Of a stretch of 64,000 nucleotides of DNA, positions 37,106 through 46,858 are shown piece by piece; the first letter of the stretch is position 1; each line of letters starts with the position of its first letter. The notes beneath the pieces were generated by a model. The model did not search any database, was not told the origin of the DNA, and worked only from the letters and a program-made list of their open reading frames with translations. The position numbers and the translations under genes are program-made. Source of the stretch: Winogradskyella psychrotolerans (GTDB taxonomy: Bacteria; Bacteroidota; Bacteroidia; Flavobacteriales; Flavobacteriaceae); the NCBI RefSeq assembly GCF_018860545.1, contig NZ_JAHKPN010000041.1, positions 1 through 64,000 on the forward strand, in the 5' to 3' direction.

Positions 37106-37903
37106 ATGAAGACACTACAAACCATAGTAGTAATTCTATCATTAATTACAGCGTCAAGTTGTAAAGAACATAACGTTTCTGAAACGGTTTCAGAAGGACA
37201 AAAAGAATTAAAAAAAGAAAAGAAAATGAAGGTATTATTTGTATTAACATCTCACGATAAATTAGGAGATACAGGAAAAAAAACAGGATTTTGGGTTGAA
37301 GAATTCGCAAGTCCATATTACACCTTATTAGATAAAGGAGCGACCATTACATTGGCAACACCAAAAGGAGGTGCTGCTCCAATAGATCCAGCTAGTGATG
37401 GACCAGATGCAGCTACTGCAGCCACTGAGCGTTTCAATAAGGATACAGAAGCAAAAAATAAAATAGCAAACACCAAGAAATTATCGGATATCAACGCTGA
37501 TGATTTTGATGCCGTATTTTATCCAGGAGGTCATGGACCATTATGGGATTTAGCAAATGACAGCACTTCTATTGCTTTAATCGAAAAGTTTAATGATCAG
37601 AAAAAACCAATCGCTTTTGTATGTCATGCTCCTGCAGCTTTAAAAGATGTCAAAAATGCTGATGGCACAAGACTTGTAAAAGGTAAAAAAGTCACTGGTT
37701 TTTCTAATTTAGAAGAAACACAAGTGGGTTTAACTGAGGTAGTACCAATCTTAGTAGAAGATATGCTTATTGAAAACGGTGCGTTTTATTCTAACGCAGA
37801 TGCTTGGGCAGCTTATGCTATTCAAGATGGAAATTTAATTACGGGTCAAAACCCAGCATCTTCAGAATTAGTAGCAGAAAAGTTATTAGAAGCATTAAAA
37901 TAG
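37106..37903 (+). CDS. DJ-1/PfpI-like protein, predicted lipoprotein
   Basis: 265 residues from the ATG at 37106; the longer frame from 37031 reads through a dispersed repeat and lacks sense. It begins with a lipoprotein signal (MKTLQTIVVILSLITASSC, Cys acceptor). Then comes a class I glutamine amidotransferase-like domain: LFVLTSHDKLGDTGKKTGFW, FDAVFYPGGHGPLWDL and the nucleophile VCHAPAAL. This is the Hsp31/YajL-like group that handles glyoxal-type damage. Location behind the aldehyde-detox operon fits. An exported lipoprotein form is less common. Confidence 0.85.
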   Translation: MKTLQTIVVILSLITASSCKEHNVSETVSEGQKELKKEKKMKVLFVLTSHDKLGDTGKKTGFWVEEFASPYYTLLDKGATITLATPKGGAAPIDPASDGPDAATAATERFNKDTEAKNKIANTKKLSDINADDFDAVFYPGGHGPLWDLANDSTSIALIEKFNDQKKPIAFVCHAPAALKDVKNADGTRLVKGKKVTGFSNLEETQVGLTEVVPILVEDMLIENGAFYSNADAWAAYAIQDGNLITGQNPASSELVAEKLLEALK

Positions 37904-37929
37904 TCAATTCCCTAAGTTGATTAATAGCG

Positions 37930-37965
37930 AAAAGCCTGTATAACATTATGTTTGCAGGCTTTTTA
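37930..37965. terminator. terminator after the DJ-1-like gene
   Basis: Nine-base stem AAAAGCCTG/CAGGCTTTT with a 16-base loop and T-run; 27 bases after the stop. Confidence 0.85.
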
Positions 37966-38062
37966 TTGGTCTATTAAAGACCTTAGAATTCCATTTATAA
38001 GTTCTCAATTTACAGAACACACCATTTTAACCATATTAATCACGTACACGACTAAACATTTG

Positions 38063-38070
38063 TATTTTTG
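38063..38070 (+). promoter_or_regulatory. -7 element of the ThiE-like gene
   Basis: TATTTTTG (TAnnTTTG), 42 bases before the ATG at 38113. Confidence 0.45.
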
Positions 38071-38112
38071 CGCCGCATTTGATGAGAAGGCTTAATATTA
38101 AGACACCACAAC

Positions 38113-38754
38113 ATGATTATATCTAAACTACATTATATATCTCAAGGAAACACTCCTGAAGCACATTTAGAAAACATTCAAAAAGCGTGTACATCTGGTG
38201 CGGAGTTAGTACAATTACACCTTTCAGGTATTTCGGAGGCTAAATATTTAGAGATTGCTAAAGCTGCTAGAGATATCACGTTTCATTTTCAAACACGATT
38301 AATCATCAATGGGAACTATAACATAGCAAAAGAAGTTAAAGCTGAAGGTGTGCATTTAGAAAAAACAGACGTCTGCTCAACGGTTGCAAGACCACATTTA
38401 TACAGCTGGCAAATTATTGGTGGCTCAGCAAACAGCTTAGAAGATTGTGAAGCTTTACTTGCTAAAGACATCGATTATATTAAGTTAGAACCTTTTAGAA
38501 CAACAACCGAAGATAGTTCAAGTATAGCTTTAGGTCTGGACGGCTATACGACTATTAGTAATGCTTTAATAACAGAAAAACCAATTATTGGTTTTGGTGA
38601 TATCACTACAAATGATGTCACAGATATATTAGAAACAGGTATTTCTGGAATTGCGGTATCTGATGCAATCACTGAAAATTTTGACAACATAAAAACATTC
38701 AATCAGTTGTTAAAAGCATCTGCAACGGGTGAAATTCGTCATACGTTTAAGTAG
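38113..38754 (+). CDS. thiamine-phosphate-synthase-like protein, active site altered
   Basis: 213 residues with the ThiE/TenI barrel order: ISKLHYISQGNTPEAHLENI, VQLHLSG, AEGVHLEKTDV, SWQIIGGSANSLEDC, DYIKLEPFRTTTED and IIGFGDITTNDVTD. The Arg and Lys that bind substrate in ThiE (as in QFREK) are replaced by His and Ser (QLHLS), and the Asn-Asp pair is missing (INGNYN). So it probably is a TenI-like or non-catalytic relative. Not inside a thiamine operon here. Confidence 0.75.
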   Translation: MIISKLHYISQGNTPEAHLENIQKACTSGAELVQLHLSGISEAKYLEIAKAARDITFHFQTRLIINGNYNIAKEVKAEGVHLEKTDVCSTVARPHLYSWQIIGGSANSLEDCEALLAKDIDYIKLEPFRTTTEDSSSIALGLDGYTTISNALITEKPIIGFGDITTNDVTDILETGISGIAVSDAITENFDNIKTFNQLLKASATGEIRHTFK

Positions 38755-38804
38755 ATAAATCTTAATGCTTCACAACCATTAATCACTAAAATTTATAGCC
38801 CAAT

Positions 38805-39707
38805 ATGTGGATGTATTTAGGCTTACTAGCCGCACTCTTTTTAGGATTACACAACCTATGTAAAAAACATGCCGTACAAGGAAACGAAGTATTTCCTGTG
38901 CTTTTAGGAACGGTATCTAGTGGTTTTTTATTTGTTGCTACGTTTTATGGTTTGTCTATCTTTTATCCAGATTACGCGCTTGAGCATGGTTATAACTTTC
39001 AAAAGATTTCGTGGCAAACTCATGGTTTTATTTTTATAAAATCGGCCATCATGGCGAGTTCATGGATTTTAGCGTATCAAGCTTTAAAGCATTTACCTAT
39101 TACGATTGTAACGCCCATTCGTTCTGCAGGACCATTTTTCACCTTTATTGGTGCCATTTTAATTTATCAAGAAAAACCAAACACCTTACAATGGATTGGC
39201 TTTTTCCTCATCATTTTTTCAGTAATGCTTTATTCTAAAATAGGAAAAAAAGAAGGCATTAATTTCAAACGCAACAAATGGATTTTCGCCATTATCGGAG
39301 CCACATTTTTAGGAGCCTCGAGTGGTTTGTACGACAAATTCTTAATCCAAAACCTGAGCCTTAACCCACAAACCTTACAATTCTGGTTTTGCCTATACAC
39401 CATATTAATTTTACTACTCATCTTAACCATCACATGGTTTCCGCATGATGAAAAACGAAAAGCCTTTAAATTCCGTTGGTCCATCATTGCAGTCGGTATT
39501 TTACTGCAAGCCGCAGATTACTTCTACTTTAAAGCCTTACAAGATCCGGATGCTTTAATTATGCTCTTATCAGCCATAAAACGAAGTCAAATTTTAATAG
39601 CTGTAGTCGTTGGAGGTTTAGTCTTCAAAGAACAAAACAAACGTAAAAAATTAGTGCCTTTAGCAGGCATTATGATTGGGGTTTTTCTGATTTTATATTC
39701 CAATTAG
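38805..39707 (+). CDS. EamA/DMT-superfamily transporter
   Basis: 300 residues, ten predicted membrane helices in two EamA repeats (for example ALKHLPITIVTPIRSAGPFF and ADYFYFKALQDPDALIMLLS at matching positions). Inner-membrane exporter or importer of an unknown small metabolite. It begins 50 bases after the ThiE-like gene, so probably cotranscribed. Confidence 0.88.
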   Translation: MWMYLGLLAALFLGLHNLCKKHAVQGNEVFPVLLGTVSSGFLFVATFYGLSIFYPDYALEHGYNFQKISWQTHGFIFIKSAIMASSWILAYQALKHLPITIVTPIRSAGPFFTFIGAILIYQEKPNTLQWIGFFLIIFSVMLYSKIGKKEGINFKRNKWIFAIIGATFLGASSGLYDKFLIQNLSLNPQTLQFWFCLYTILILLLILTITWFPHDEKRKAFKFRWSIIAVGILLQAADYFYFKALQDPDALIMLLSAIKRSQILIAVVVGGLVFKEQNKRKKLVPLAGIMIGVFLILYSN

Positions 39708-39863
39708 ATATAAACCGATTTAATATCATTGTAGTGGTTTCAGACTTTTAGCTATTGACAACTGCATTAGCAACATCTCAAAATATGCCTCTGAACGACA
39801 ACCTATTTAGAAATACCAATTTAAAACTTAACTTGCTCTAATTTTTCAAAAGTAGTAAAGCAC

Positions 39864-40784
39864 ATGAATTCAGATTACAGTCAGATTATAGAAAACGCAT
39901 ACAAGTTTACAAAATCCCTTAAAAATCAAGGTAAATTAGCCACATACATACCCGAATTAGCAAACGTCGATCCCGATAAATTTGGAGTACATATGACGAA
40001 ACTAGATGGAGATAATTTCGGAATTGGAGACCATTTAGAAAAATTTTCCATTCAAAGTATTGCTAAAGTATTGTCACTCTCGTTAGCCGTGAAATTTCTT
40101 GGGGAACGTATTTGGACACGTATTGATGTTGAGCCTTCGGGAACAAAATTCGATTCACTTCTTTTACTAGAAACGTATAAGGGAATTCCTCGTAATCCAT
40201 TCGTGAATTCTGGTGCTATTGTTATTTGCGACATCTTAATCACACATTTAGAAAATGCACGTGAAGAGTTTTTAGAATTTGTTAGAGACCTCAGTGATAT
40301 TCCAGATTTGAACTATTCCGATAAAATAGCTGATTCTGAAAAAGCAACTGGATTCCGAAATGTCGCTTTATGTAATTTTATAAAGTCTTTGGGTAATATT
40401 AAAAACGATCCTGCTGAAGTATTAGATTTTTATTTCGATATGTGTTCTTTAGAAATGAATTGCGAGCAATTATCCCGTACCTTTTCGTTTTTAGCCAATG
40501 GAGGCAAAAAATTGAGCGATGGCAAAAAGATTTTAACAAGCAGCCAAACCAAACGTATTAATGCTTTAATGCTTACGTGTGGCTTCTATGATGAGTCTGG
40601 TGAATTTGCATTTAAAGTTGGGTTACCAGGAAAAAGTGGTGTTGGCGGAGGTATTGTCGCCTTATATCCTAATAATTTTACGATTGCGGTTTGGAGTCCT
40701 AAGTTAAATCCCAATGGAAACTCATTTAAAGGTATGAAATTGCTAGAAACGGTGACGACTCATTCAGAAATGAGTATTTTTTAA
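39864..40784 (+). CDS. glsA: glutaminase
   Basis: 306 residues, full length for the bacterial GlsA family. It has the serine nucleophile motif S-x-x-K (FSIQSIAKVLSL), then DVEPSGTKFDSLL and GIPRNPFVNSGAIVICD, ending GLPGKSGVGGGIVALYPN. Hydrolyses glutamine to glutamate and ammonia in the cytosol. It lies 169 bases before the amidoligase/transglutaminase cluster on the same strand. It could supply glutamate for peptide assembly, but a simple neighbour by chance is equally possible. Confidence 0.95.
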   Translation: MNSDYSQIIENAYKFTKSLKNQGKLATYIPELANVDPDKFGVHMTKLDGDNFGIGDHLEKFSIQSIAKVLSLSLAVKFLGERIWTRIDVEPSGTKFDSLLLLETYKGIPRNPFVNSGAIVICDILITHLENAREEFLEFVRDLSDIPDLNYSDKIADSEKATGFRNVALCNFIKSLGNIKNDPAEVLDFYFDMCSLEMNCEQLSRTFSFLANGGKKLSDGKKILTSSQTKRINALMLTCGFYDESGEFAFKVGLPGKSGVGGGIVALYPNNFTIAVWSPKLNPNGNSFKGMKLLETVTTHSEMSIF

Positions 40785-40953
40785 CCATTTTAATTACGAT
40801 TTTAAAAACCATTTCTACTTTTGATTGGATTAATCCAAAAAAATTAACAATCGTTTAGTTTCCATATTAGTTTTAGGTAAAATACCTTATTTTGCATAGG
40901 CATTAGATGTTTTCATTCTATTGTGCTACTGAATTTATATATCAACCCATACT

Positions 40954-43900
40954 ATGGCATTAAAAATTGTAATATCTCATAAGACGACGTATAAATATGA
41001 TCGTAAAGTATCCTTGTCTCCGCATGTTTTTAGATTACGACCAGCTCCACACTCGAGAACTCCAATTGAATCCTATTCGATAAAAATTACTCCAGAAGAT
41101 CAATTTTTTAATTGGCAACAAGATCCATTTGGTAATTATGTGGCGCGCTTGGTGTTTCCTGAGAAAACGGATGAGTTGTCTGTGGACGTTGAGATTATTG
41201 CAGATTTACAGACCATTAATCCTTTCGATTTTTTTATTGAGGAATATGCTGAAGAATTTCCATTTAAATATACCGAAACGGTAAAAAAAGAATTACAACC
41301 CTATTTAGAAATTACAGACGATGGTGAATTACTAAATGAATTTTTAGAAACCTTAGATTATACTCCAAGAAAAACGATCTATTTTCTTATTCATGTCAAT
41401 CAAATGATTTATGAATATCTCAGTTATAATATCCGTATGGATCCTGGTGTTCAAACTTGTGAAGAAACTTTAGAAACTAAAAAAGGATCGTGTAGAGATT
41501 ATGCGTGGTTATTTGTTCAAGCTTTACGTCATTTAGGTTTTGGAGCACGATTTGTTTCGGGTTATTTGGTGCAACTACGATCGGATGAAAAATCATTAGA
41601 TGGCCCTTCTGGACCAGAAGAAGATTTTACCGATTTACATGCTTGGGCAGAAGTGTATTTGCCTGGAGCTGGTTGGATTGGTTTTGATGCCACCTCTGGC
41701 CTATTAGCTGGAGAAGGTCATATTCCTTTAGCCTGTACTCCATCGTTTGAAAGTGCGGCTCCGGTTTCGGGAATGACCGATAAATGTGAAACGGAGTTCT
41801 TCTTTGAAAATAAAGTCACACGAATTTTTGAGTCACCACGAGTCACAAAGCCCTACACCGAAGACCAATGGAAAGCCATTGATAAGCTCGGCCATAAAGT
41901 TGAAAAGCAATTACAAAAAAATGATGTGCGGTTAACCATGGGAGGCGAACCGACCTTTATTTCTATTGATGATTTAGAGTCTCCGGAATGGAATACAGAT
42001 GCAGACGGACCTCATAAACGTCAACTCGCTAAAGAGTTATCCAAACGCTTACATAAAGAATTTGGTAAAGGTGGTGTGTTACATCATGCTCAAGGTAAAT
42101 GGTATCCAGGCGAACCTTTACCGAGATGGCAAATAGAAATTTGTTGGAGGAAAGATAAACGACCTATTTGGTATAACAAGAGGTATCTCGGTACGTATGT
42201 TGACAATTATACCGTACCACCAAACACCGATAAATTATTTTTAGAAACGCTAACAACCTACTTAGGAGTTTCAACTCAACATATCATTCCAGGTTTTGAA
42301 GATGCCTTCTATTTTTTATGGGAACATGGGAATCTTCCCATAGATGTCGATCCAACTAAAGATAGAGATAACACCTTAGTCAAAAACAAATTAAAAGAGA
42401 TCTTAGAAAATGGCACGTCCACTCCTGTGGGCTATTTATTACCCTTAAATAGTACCGATGGAAAATGGTTTACAAGCGAATGGGCATTTAGAAGACAGCA
42501 TTTATTCTTAACTCCTGGAAATTCTCCAATGGGTTTACGATTGCCTTTAAATTCGTTATTAGAAAATCCGGAAAATGAAGTGTTTCCGGCTTATGAACCG
42601 GATTTATTCTCTAAAAAGAAACGTTTACCAAGTTTTAGAGATCATGTAAAAAAGCGCCATAAAGCCTTTTTAGAACATGGATTGGATAGTAATCAGCCTA
42701 ATTATTTTGTAAGAACTGCGATATGTTCGGAAGTAAGAGATGGAAAATTATATTTATTCTTACCACCTTTAGATTCGGCAGAAAGCTTTTTAGACCTTAT
42801 TGCTGCGATTGAATTTACAGCGAAAGCATTAAAAGTACCTGTCATTATGGAAGGCTATGATCCTCCTAAAGACAACCGACTAGAATCGTTAAAAATTACG
42901 CCAGATCCTGGTGTTATTGAAGTTAACGTGCATCCTGTGACGAATTGGACAGATTTAGTCAATAATACACTCACCTTTTACGAGCAAGCCAAATTATCGC
43001 GATTAGGAACCGAAAAGTTTATGTTAGATGGTAAACATACAGGTACTGGTGGTGGCAACCATGTGACGTTGGGTGGTACAAGTCCTGATGATAGTCCGTT
43101 ATTACGAAAGCCTAGTTTACTAAGAAGTCTATTAACGTTTTGGCAGCATCATCCTGGTTTAAGCTATTTATTTTCGGGGTCTTTTGTGGGACCTACAAGT
43201 CAGGCTCCACGAATAGATGAAGCACGACAAGATAATTTATACGAATTAGAAATAGCCTTTAGTCAAATTCCTAAAGGTGGTGAAGTTCCATTTTGGTTAA
43301 CCGATCGTTTATTTAGACACTTACTCACCGATTTAACAGGAAATACGCACCGCGCAGAGTTCTGTATCGATAAACTATACTCTCCAGATTCGTCAACCGG
43401 ACGACTCGGGATTTTAGAATTGCGTGGTTTTGATATGCCACCACATCCTAAAATGAGTTTGGTACAAATGTTACTGGTAAGAACTTTAGTCTCTTGGTTC
43501 TGGAAAAAACCTTACGAACACAATTTAGTGCGTTGGGGAACGGAGTTACACGATAAGTTCTTAATTGAACATTATGTTAGAGAAGATATTAAGGATATTG
43601 TAGCCCAATTAAACAGAGCTGGATATAAATTTGAGGAAGATTGGTTTAATCCGTTTTTCGAATTTAGATTTCCGCTGCATGGCATGGTTGAAATTAATAA
43701 CATCCATTTAGAATTGCGTGCAGGCATTGAACCATGGAATGTCCTAGGTGAGGAAATGACTGGTGGTGGAACTGCCAGATACGTGGATTCATCTTTAGAA
43801 CGCTTACAAGTAAAAGTTTCTAATTTTATAGATGAACGCTTTGTACTAACCTGTAATGGGGTCAAAGTGCAACTGAAAAGTACTGGTGTCAAAGGAGAGT

Positions 43901-44286
43901 ATGTAGCAGGTGTACGTTATAAAGCTTGGAATCCCTATTCTGCATTGCATCCAACAATTCCTGCCGATACTCCGTTAGTGTTTGATATTGTAGATACATG
44001 GAACAAGCGCTCCATTGGTGGTTGCACTTATTTTGTAGCGCATCCTGGTGGACGCTCTTATGATGTGCATCCGGTGAATAGCTTTGAAGCAGAATCACGA
44101 CGGATTAACCGTTTTTGGGAATTTGGACACACGCAAGGTGAAATTAGTCCATTTGAAAACATGACTTTTGATACCGAACCAACCTTTAGAAATGTTGAGG
44201 AAAAAAGTAGCTCAAAACGTTTTTCTTATAAGGAATTACCAGTTAATTTTGAATTTCCTTATACATTAGATTTACGAAAGAAATAA
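40954..44286 (+). CDS. transglutaminase-DUF2126 fusion, putative amidoligase
   Basis: 1110 residues. N-terminal transglutaminase N-domain (HKTTYKYDRKVSLSPHVFRL), transglutaminase core (about 170-255) with the full triad: Cys in KGSCRDYAW, His in DLHAWAEVY and Asp in GFDATSG. From about 320 to the end is DUF2126 (RLTMGGEPTFISIDD, then GKHTGTGGGNHVTLGG). DUF2126 is described in Pfam as a putative amidoligase. The fusion would join and cut amide bonds. First gene of the plus arm of the locus; the next gene follows after 18 bases. Confidence 0.9.
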   Translation: MALKIVISHKTTYKYDRKVSLSPHVFRLRPAPHSRTPIESYSIKITPEDQFFNWQQDPFGNYVARLVFPEKTDELSVDVEIIADLQTINPFDFFIEEYAEEFPFKYTETVKKELQPYLEITDDGELLNEFLETLDYTPRKTIYFLIHVNQMIYEYLSYNIRMDPGVQTCEETLETKKGSCRDYAWLFVQALRHLGFGARFVSGYLVQLRSDEKSLDGPSGPEEDFTDLHAWAEVYLPGAGWIGFDATSGLLAGEGHIPLACTPSFESAAPVSGMTDKCETEFFFENKVTRIFESPRVTKPYTEDQWKAIDKLGHKVEKQLQKNDVRLTMGGEPTFISIDDLESPEWNTDADGPHKRQLAKELSKRLHKEFGKGGVLHHAQGKWYPGEPLPRWQIEICWRKDKRPIWYNKRYLGTYVDNYTVPPNTDKLFLETLTTYLGVSTQHIIPGFEDAFYFLWEHGNLPIDVDPTKDRDNTLVKNKLKEILENGTSTPVGYLLPLNSTDGKWFTSEWAFRRQHLFLTPGNSPMGLRLPLNSLLENPENEVFPAYEPDLFSKKKRLPSFRDHVKKRHKAFLEHGLDSNQPNYFVRTAICSEVRDGKLYLFLPPLDSAESFLDLIAAIEFTAKALKVPVIMEGYDPPKDNRLESLKITPDPGVIEVNVHPVTNWTDLVNNTLTFYEQAKLSRLGTEKFMLDGKHTGTGGGNHVTLGGTSPDDSPLLRKPSLLRSLLTFWQHHPGLSYLFSGSFVGPTSQAPRIDEARQDNLYELEIAFSQIPKGGEVPFWLTDRLFRHLLTDLTGNTHRAEFCIDKLYSPDSSTGRLGILELRGFDMPPHPKMSLVQMLLVRTLVSWFWKKPYEHNLVRWGTELHDKFLIEHYVREDIKDIVAQLNRAGYKFEEDWFNPFFEFRFPLHGMVEINNIHLELRAGIEPWNVLGEEMTGGGTARYVDSSLERLQVKVSNFIDERFVLTCNGVKVQLKSTGVKGEYVAGVRYKAWNPYSALHPTIPADTPLVFDIVDTWNKRSIGGCTYFVAHPGGRSYDVHPVNSFEAESRRINRFWEFGHTQGEISPFENMTFDTEPTFRNVEEKSSSKRFSYKELPVNFEFPYTLDLRKK

Positions 44287-44304
44287 AAGCGTTCTTAATT
44301 ATAT

Positions 44305-46857
44305 ATGAAGACCCTAACAAAGACTTTATTTGAAAATTATTTTTCAGCGTCATCTGGCTACGATGAGTTACTCACGTCTAAAATGGGTATCAAAGAAAAT
44401 TGGAAAGTATTGTCTCAGAATTTATTAAAAATTGGTTCTGAAAATTTAGCTCTAAAACAGACTGAGATTAACTGGTTGCTAGCCGAAAACGGTGTTACCT
44501 ATAACGTTTATAATGACCCTAAAGGTTTAAATAGACCTTGGGATTTAAATGTTGTACCCTATATTATTCATCAAAAAGAATGGAAAGGTGTTGAAAAAGG
44601 TATTCAACAGCGTGCCGAACTTTTAAATCTTATATTAAAAGATTTATATGGTAAAAGAGACTTGCTGAAAAATGGCATTATTCCACCAGAATTAATTTAT
44701 GCACACAGTGGCTTTTTACGTGCTTGTGATCAGATTCAATATAAAAAATCCAAACAACTATCAGTATATGCTGCAGATTTAGCCAGAGGTCCTGATGGGC
44801 GTTTGTGGGTGGTGAATGATAGAACGCAAGCACCTTCGGGAATGGGGTATGCTTTAGAAAATCGATTTTCTACAAGTAAAATAATTCCAGAATTATATAC
44901 CGATATCAACGTTACACAACCTTCAAATTTCTTCAATGACTTTAACCAGTTGTTGCTCAATTCGGCTTCTAACAATACAGAAAGCCCAATGATTGTTGTT
45001 CTCACACCAGGTCCTCATAACGAAACCTATTTTGAACATTCATATTTGTCTTCATTCTTAGGGTATCCGCTCGTTAAAGGCAATGATTTAGTGGTAAGAC
45101 ATGGTAAAGTTTGGTTAAAATCGTTAAATGGCTTAAAGCAAATTGATGTGATTTTAAGACGCATTGATGATACCTTTATGGATCCTTTAGAATTACGAGA
45201 AGATTCGTATTTAGGAGTTGCAGGCTTATTGGAGGCCGTTCGGTTGCAAAATGTAACCATTATTAACCCTATAGGAAGTGGTGTTTTAGAAAATCCTGCA
45301 TTAGTGCCCTTTATGGAAAATATTTGCAAGTATTTCTTAGATGAAGAATTAATTCTACCCCAAATAGCATCGTGGTGGTGTGGTCAGGAAAAAGAACGAA
45401 AACATGTATTAGCAGATTTACCATCTTTTGTTTTAAAAAGAATCGATAGGTCTAATAGAGAACGTATATATTTCTGTGAATTTTTAGATAAGAAAGCACT
45501 TGAAAATCTAAAGAAAGAGATTTTAGACTATCCGTATAAATTTGTAGCTCAAGAAAAAATATCATTTTCTACGGCACCTAACTTTGTGAGCACGCATTTG
45601 GAGCCACGTAAAATATTGTGTAGAACCTTTGCAATTGCTAAGGAAGATAGTTATAGTGTTATGCCAGGCGGTTTGGTGAGAGTCGCTCCAGAGCGTGAAG
45701 AATTATTTGTATCAAATCAACGTGGTGGTACGAGTAAAGATTTTTGGATAGTAAATGATGTACCGCAAGCCAACCTTCAAAATTATTCTTGGAATAAAAC
45801 GAGTTCTAGTCCAGCAACAGGTTTAAACGATGTGCCAAGCAATACTGCTGAGAATTTATTCTGGTCTGGAAGATATATTGGCAGAGCTTTAGTCACGGCA
45901 AGATATTTAAGAATGGTATTGAGTCAAATGACACATGCACAATATACCGATCGAAAACCGGAGTCCGAAAGTTTAAAAATACTATTTCAATCCATTACAA
46001 AAATCACGTCGACCTTTCCTGGTTTTATGTCTGAAAATGATGAGGTGTTGAATAATCCACTTTTAGAAATTAAAGACATTATACTCGATGACACTAAAAT
46101 AGGTAGTTTTGCGCAATCCATGCAAAGTTTTAGTTCATCGTATTACGCCTTACGAAATTTATGGTCTAGAGATATGTGGAGGGTATTTGATGGCATACAA
46201 AAGCATATCAAAAACTTAAAAAAAGAAGAGAGTTACAGTGTTTATAAACTTACTAATTTCTTTGATAAGATCATAACGCGACTCATTGCTTTTATGACAC
46301 TTACAGAAGAAAGTATATTAGTTAGGCAAGGGCTTCTGCTCTATTTTATTGGTTTACAGCTTGAAATTGGAGCAATGAATATTGAAAAATTTAGAGCCTT
46401 ACTCATTGTAAATTATGACGAAGAGTTAGAATATGAGATTTTGGAATCGTTATTAAATAGTCATGAAAGTTTAAACATTTATAGATACAGTTATAACTCG
46501 TATTTAAGTTTAGAGAACGTCTTGAATTTAATTATTTTAGATAAGGAATATTCAAGATCTTTAACCTATCAAATGCATCGTTTAAAAAAGGATATAGATA
46601 AGTTACCTAAAATCAATACGACTAATGAACTCACCGTTTGTCAGAATAATATAAATATGGTTATTTCTAAAATGGAAAGTTTAAATGTAAAAGAGATGCT
46701 GGTTGTGGATCCAGAATCGAATATGCGTAAAAATTTAGATAATTCATTATCAGAATTAAGTGATTTATTGCATACCACTTCACTGTCTATATCAAACACG
46801 TATTTTAACCATTCGCAGCCACAGAAACAGTTGGTGAACAGAAACATTACGACATAA
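44305..46857 (+). CDS. circularly permuted ATP-grasp and alpha-E domain fusion (diverged)
   Basis: 850 residues. About 1-490 match the circularly permuted ATP-grasp protein at 49995 (PSGMGYALENRFS, TPGPHNETYFEHSYLSSFLG, DVILRRIDDTFMDP); about 510-835 match the alpha-E protein at 49013 (NLFWSGRYIGRALVTARYL). Key motifs are changed. The glycine-rich ATP loop SGGYGM of the paralog reads SNRERI, and the alpha-E motif ARENARAVR reads SSYYALRNLW. So it may be non-catalytic or a modified ligase. Two bases separate it from the next gene. Confidence 0.87.
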   Translation: MKTLTKTLFENYFSASSGYDELLTSKMGIKENWKVLSQNLLKIGSENLALKQTEINWLLAENGVTYNVYNDPKGLNRPWDLNVVPYIIHQKEWKGVEKGIQQRAELLNLILKDLYGKRDLLKNGIIPPELIYAHSGFLRACDQIQYKKSKQLSVYAADLARGPDGRLWVVNDRTQAPSGMGYALENRFSTSKIIPELYTDINVTQPSNFFNDFNQLLLNSASNNTESPMIVVLTPGPHNETYFEHSYLSSFLGYPLVKGNDLVVRHGKVWLKSLNGLKQIDVILRRIDDTFMDPLELREDSYLGVAGLLEAVRLQNVTIINPIGSGVLENPALVPFMENICKYFLDEELILPQIASWWCGQEKERKHVLADLPSFVLKRIDRSNRERIYFCEFLDKKALENLKKEILDYPYKFVAQEKISFSTAPNFVSTHLEPRKILCRTFAIAKEDSYSVMPGGLVRVAPEREELFVSNQRGGTSKDFWIVNDVPQANLQNYSWNKTSSSPATGLNDVPSNTAENLFWSGRYIGRALVTARYLRMVLSQMTHAQYTDRKPESESLKILFQSITKITSTFPGFMSENDEVLNNPLLEIKDIILDDTKIGSFAQSMQSFSSSYYALRNLWSRDMWRVFDGIQKHIKNLKKEESYSVYKLTNFFDKIITRLIAFMTLTEESILVRQGLLLYFIGLQLEIGAMNIEKFRALLIVNYDEELEYEILESLLNSHESLNIYRYSYNSYLSLENVLNLIILDKEYSRSLTYQMHRLKKDIDKLPKINTTNELTVCQNNINMVISKMESLNVKEMLVVDPESNMRKNLDNSLSELSDLLHTTSLSISNTYFNHSQPQKQLVNRNITT

Positions 46858-46858
46858 T

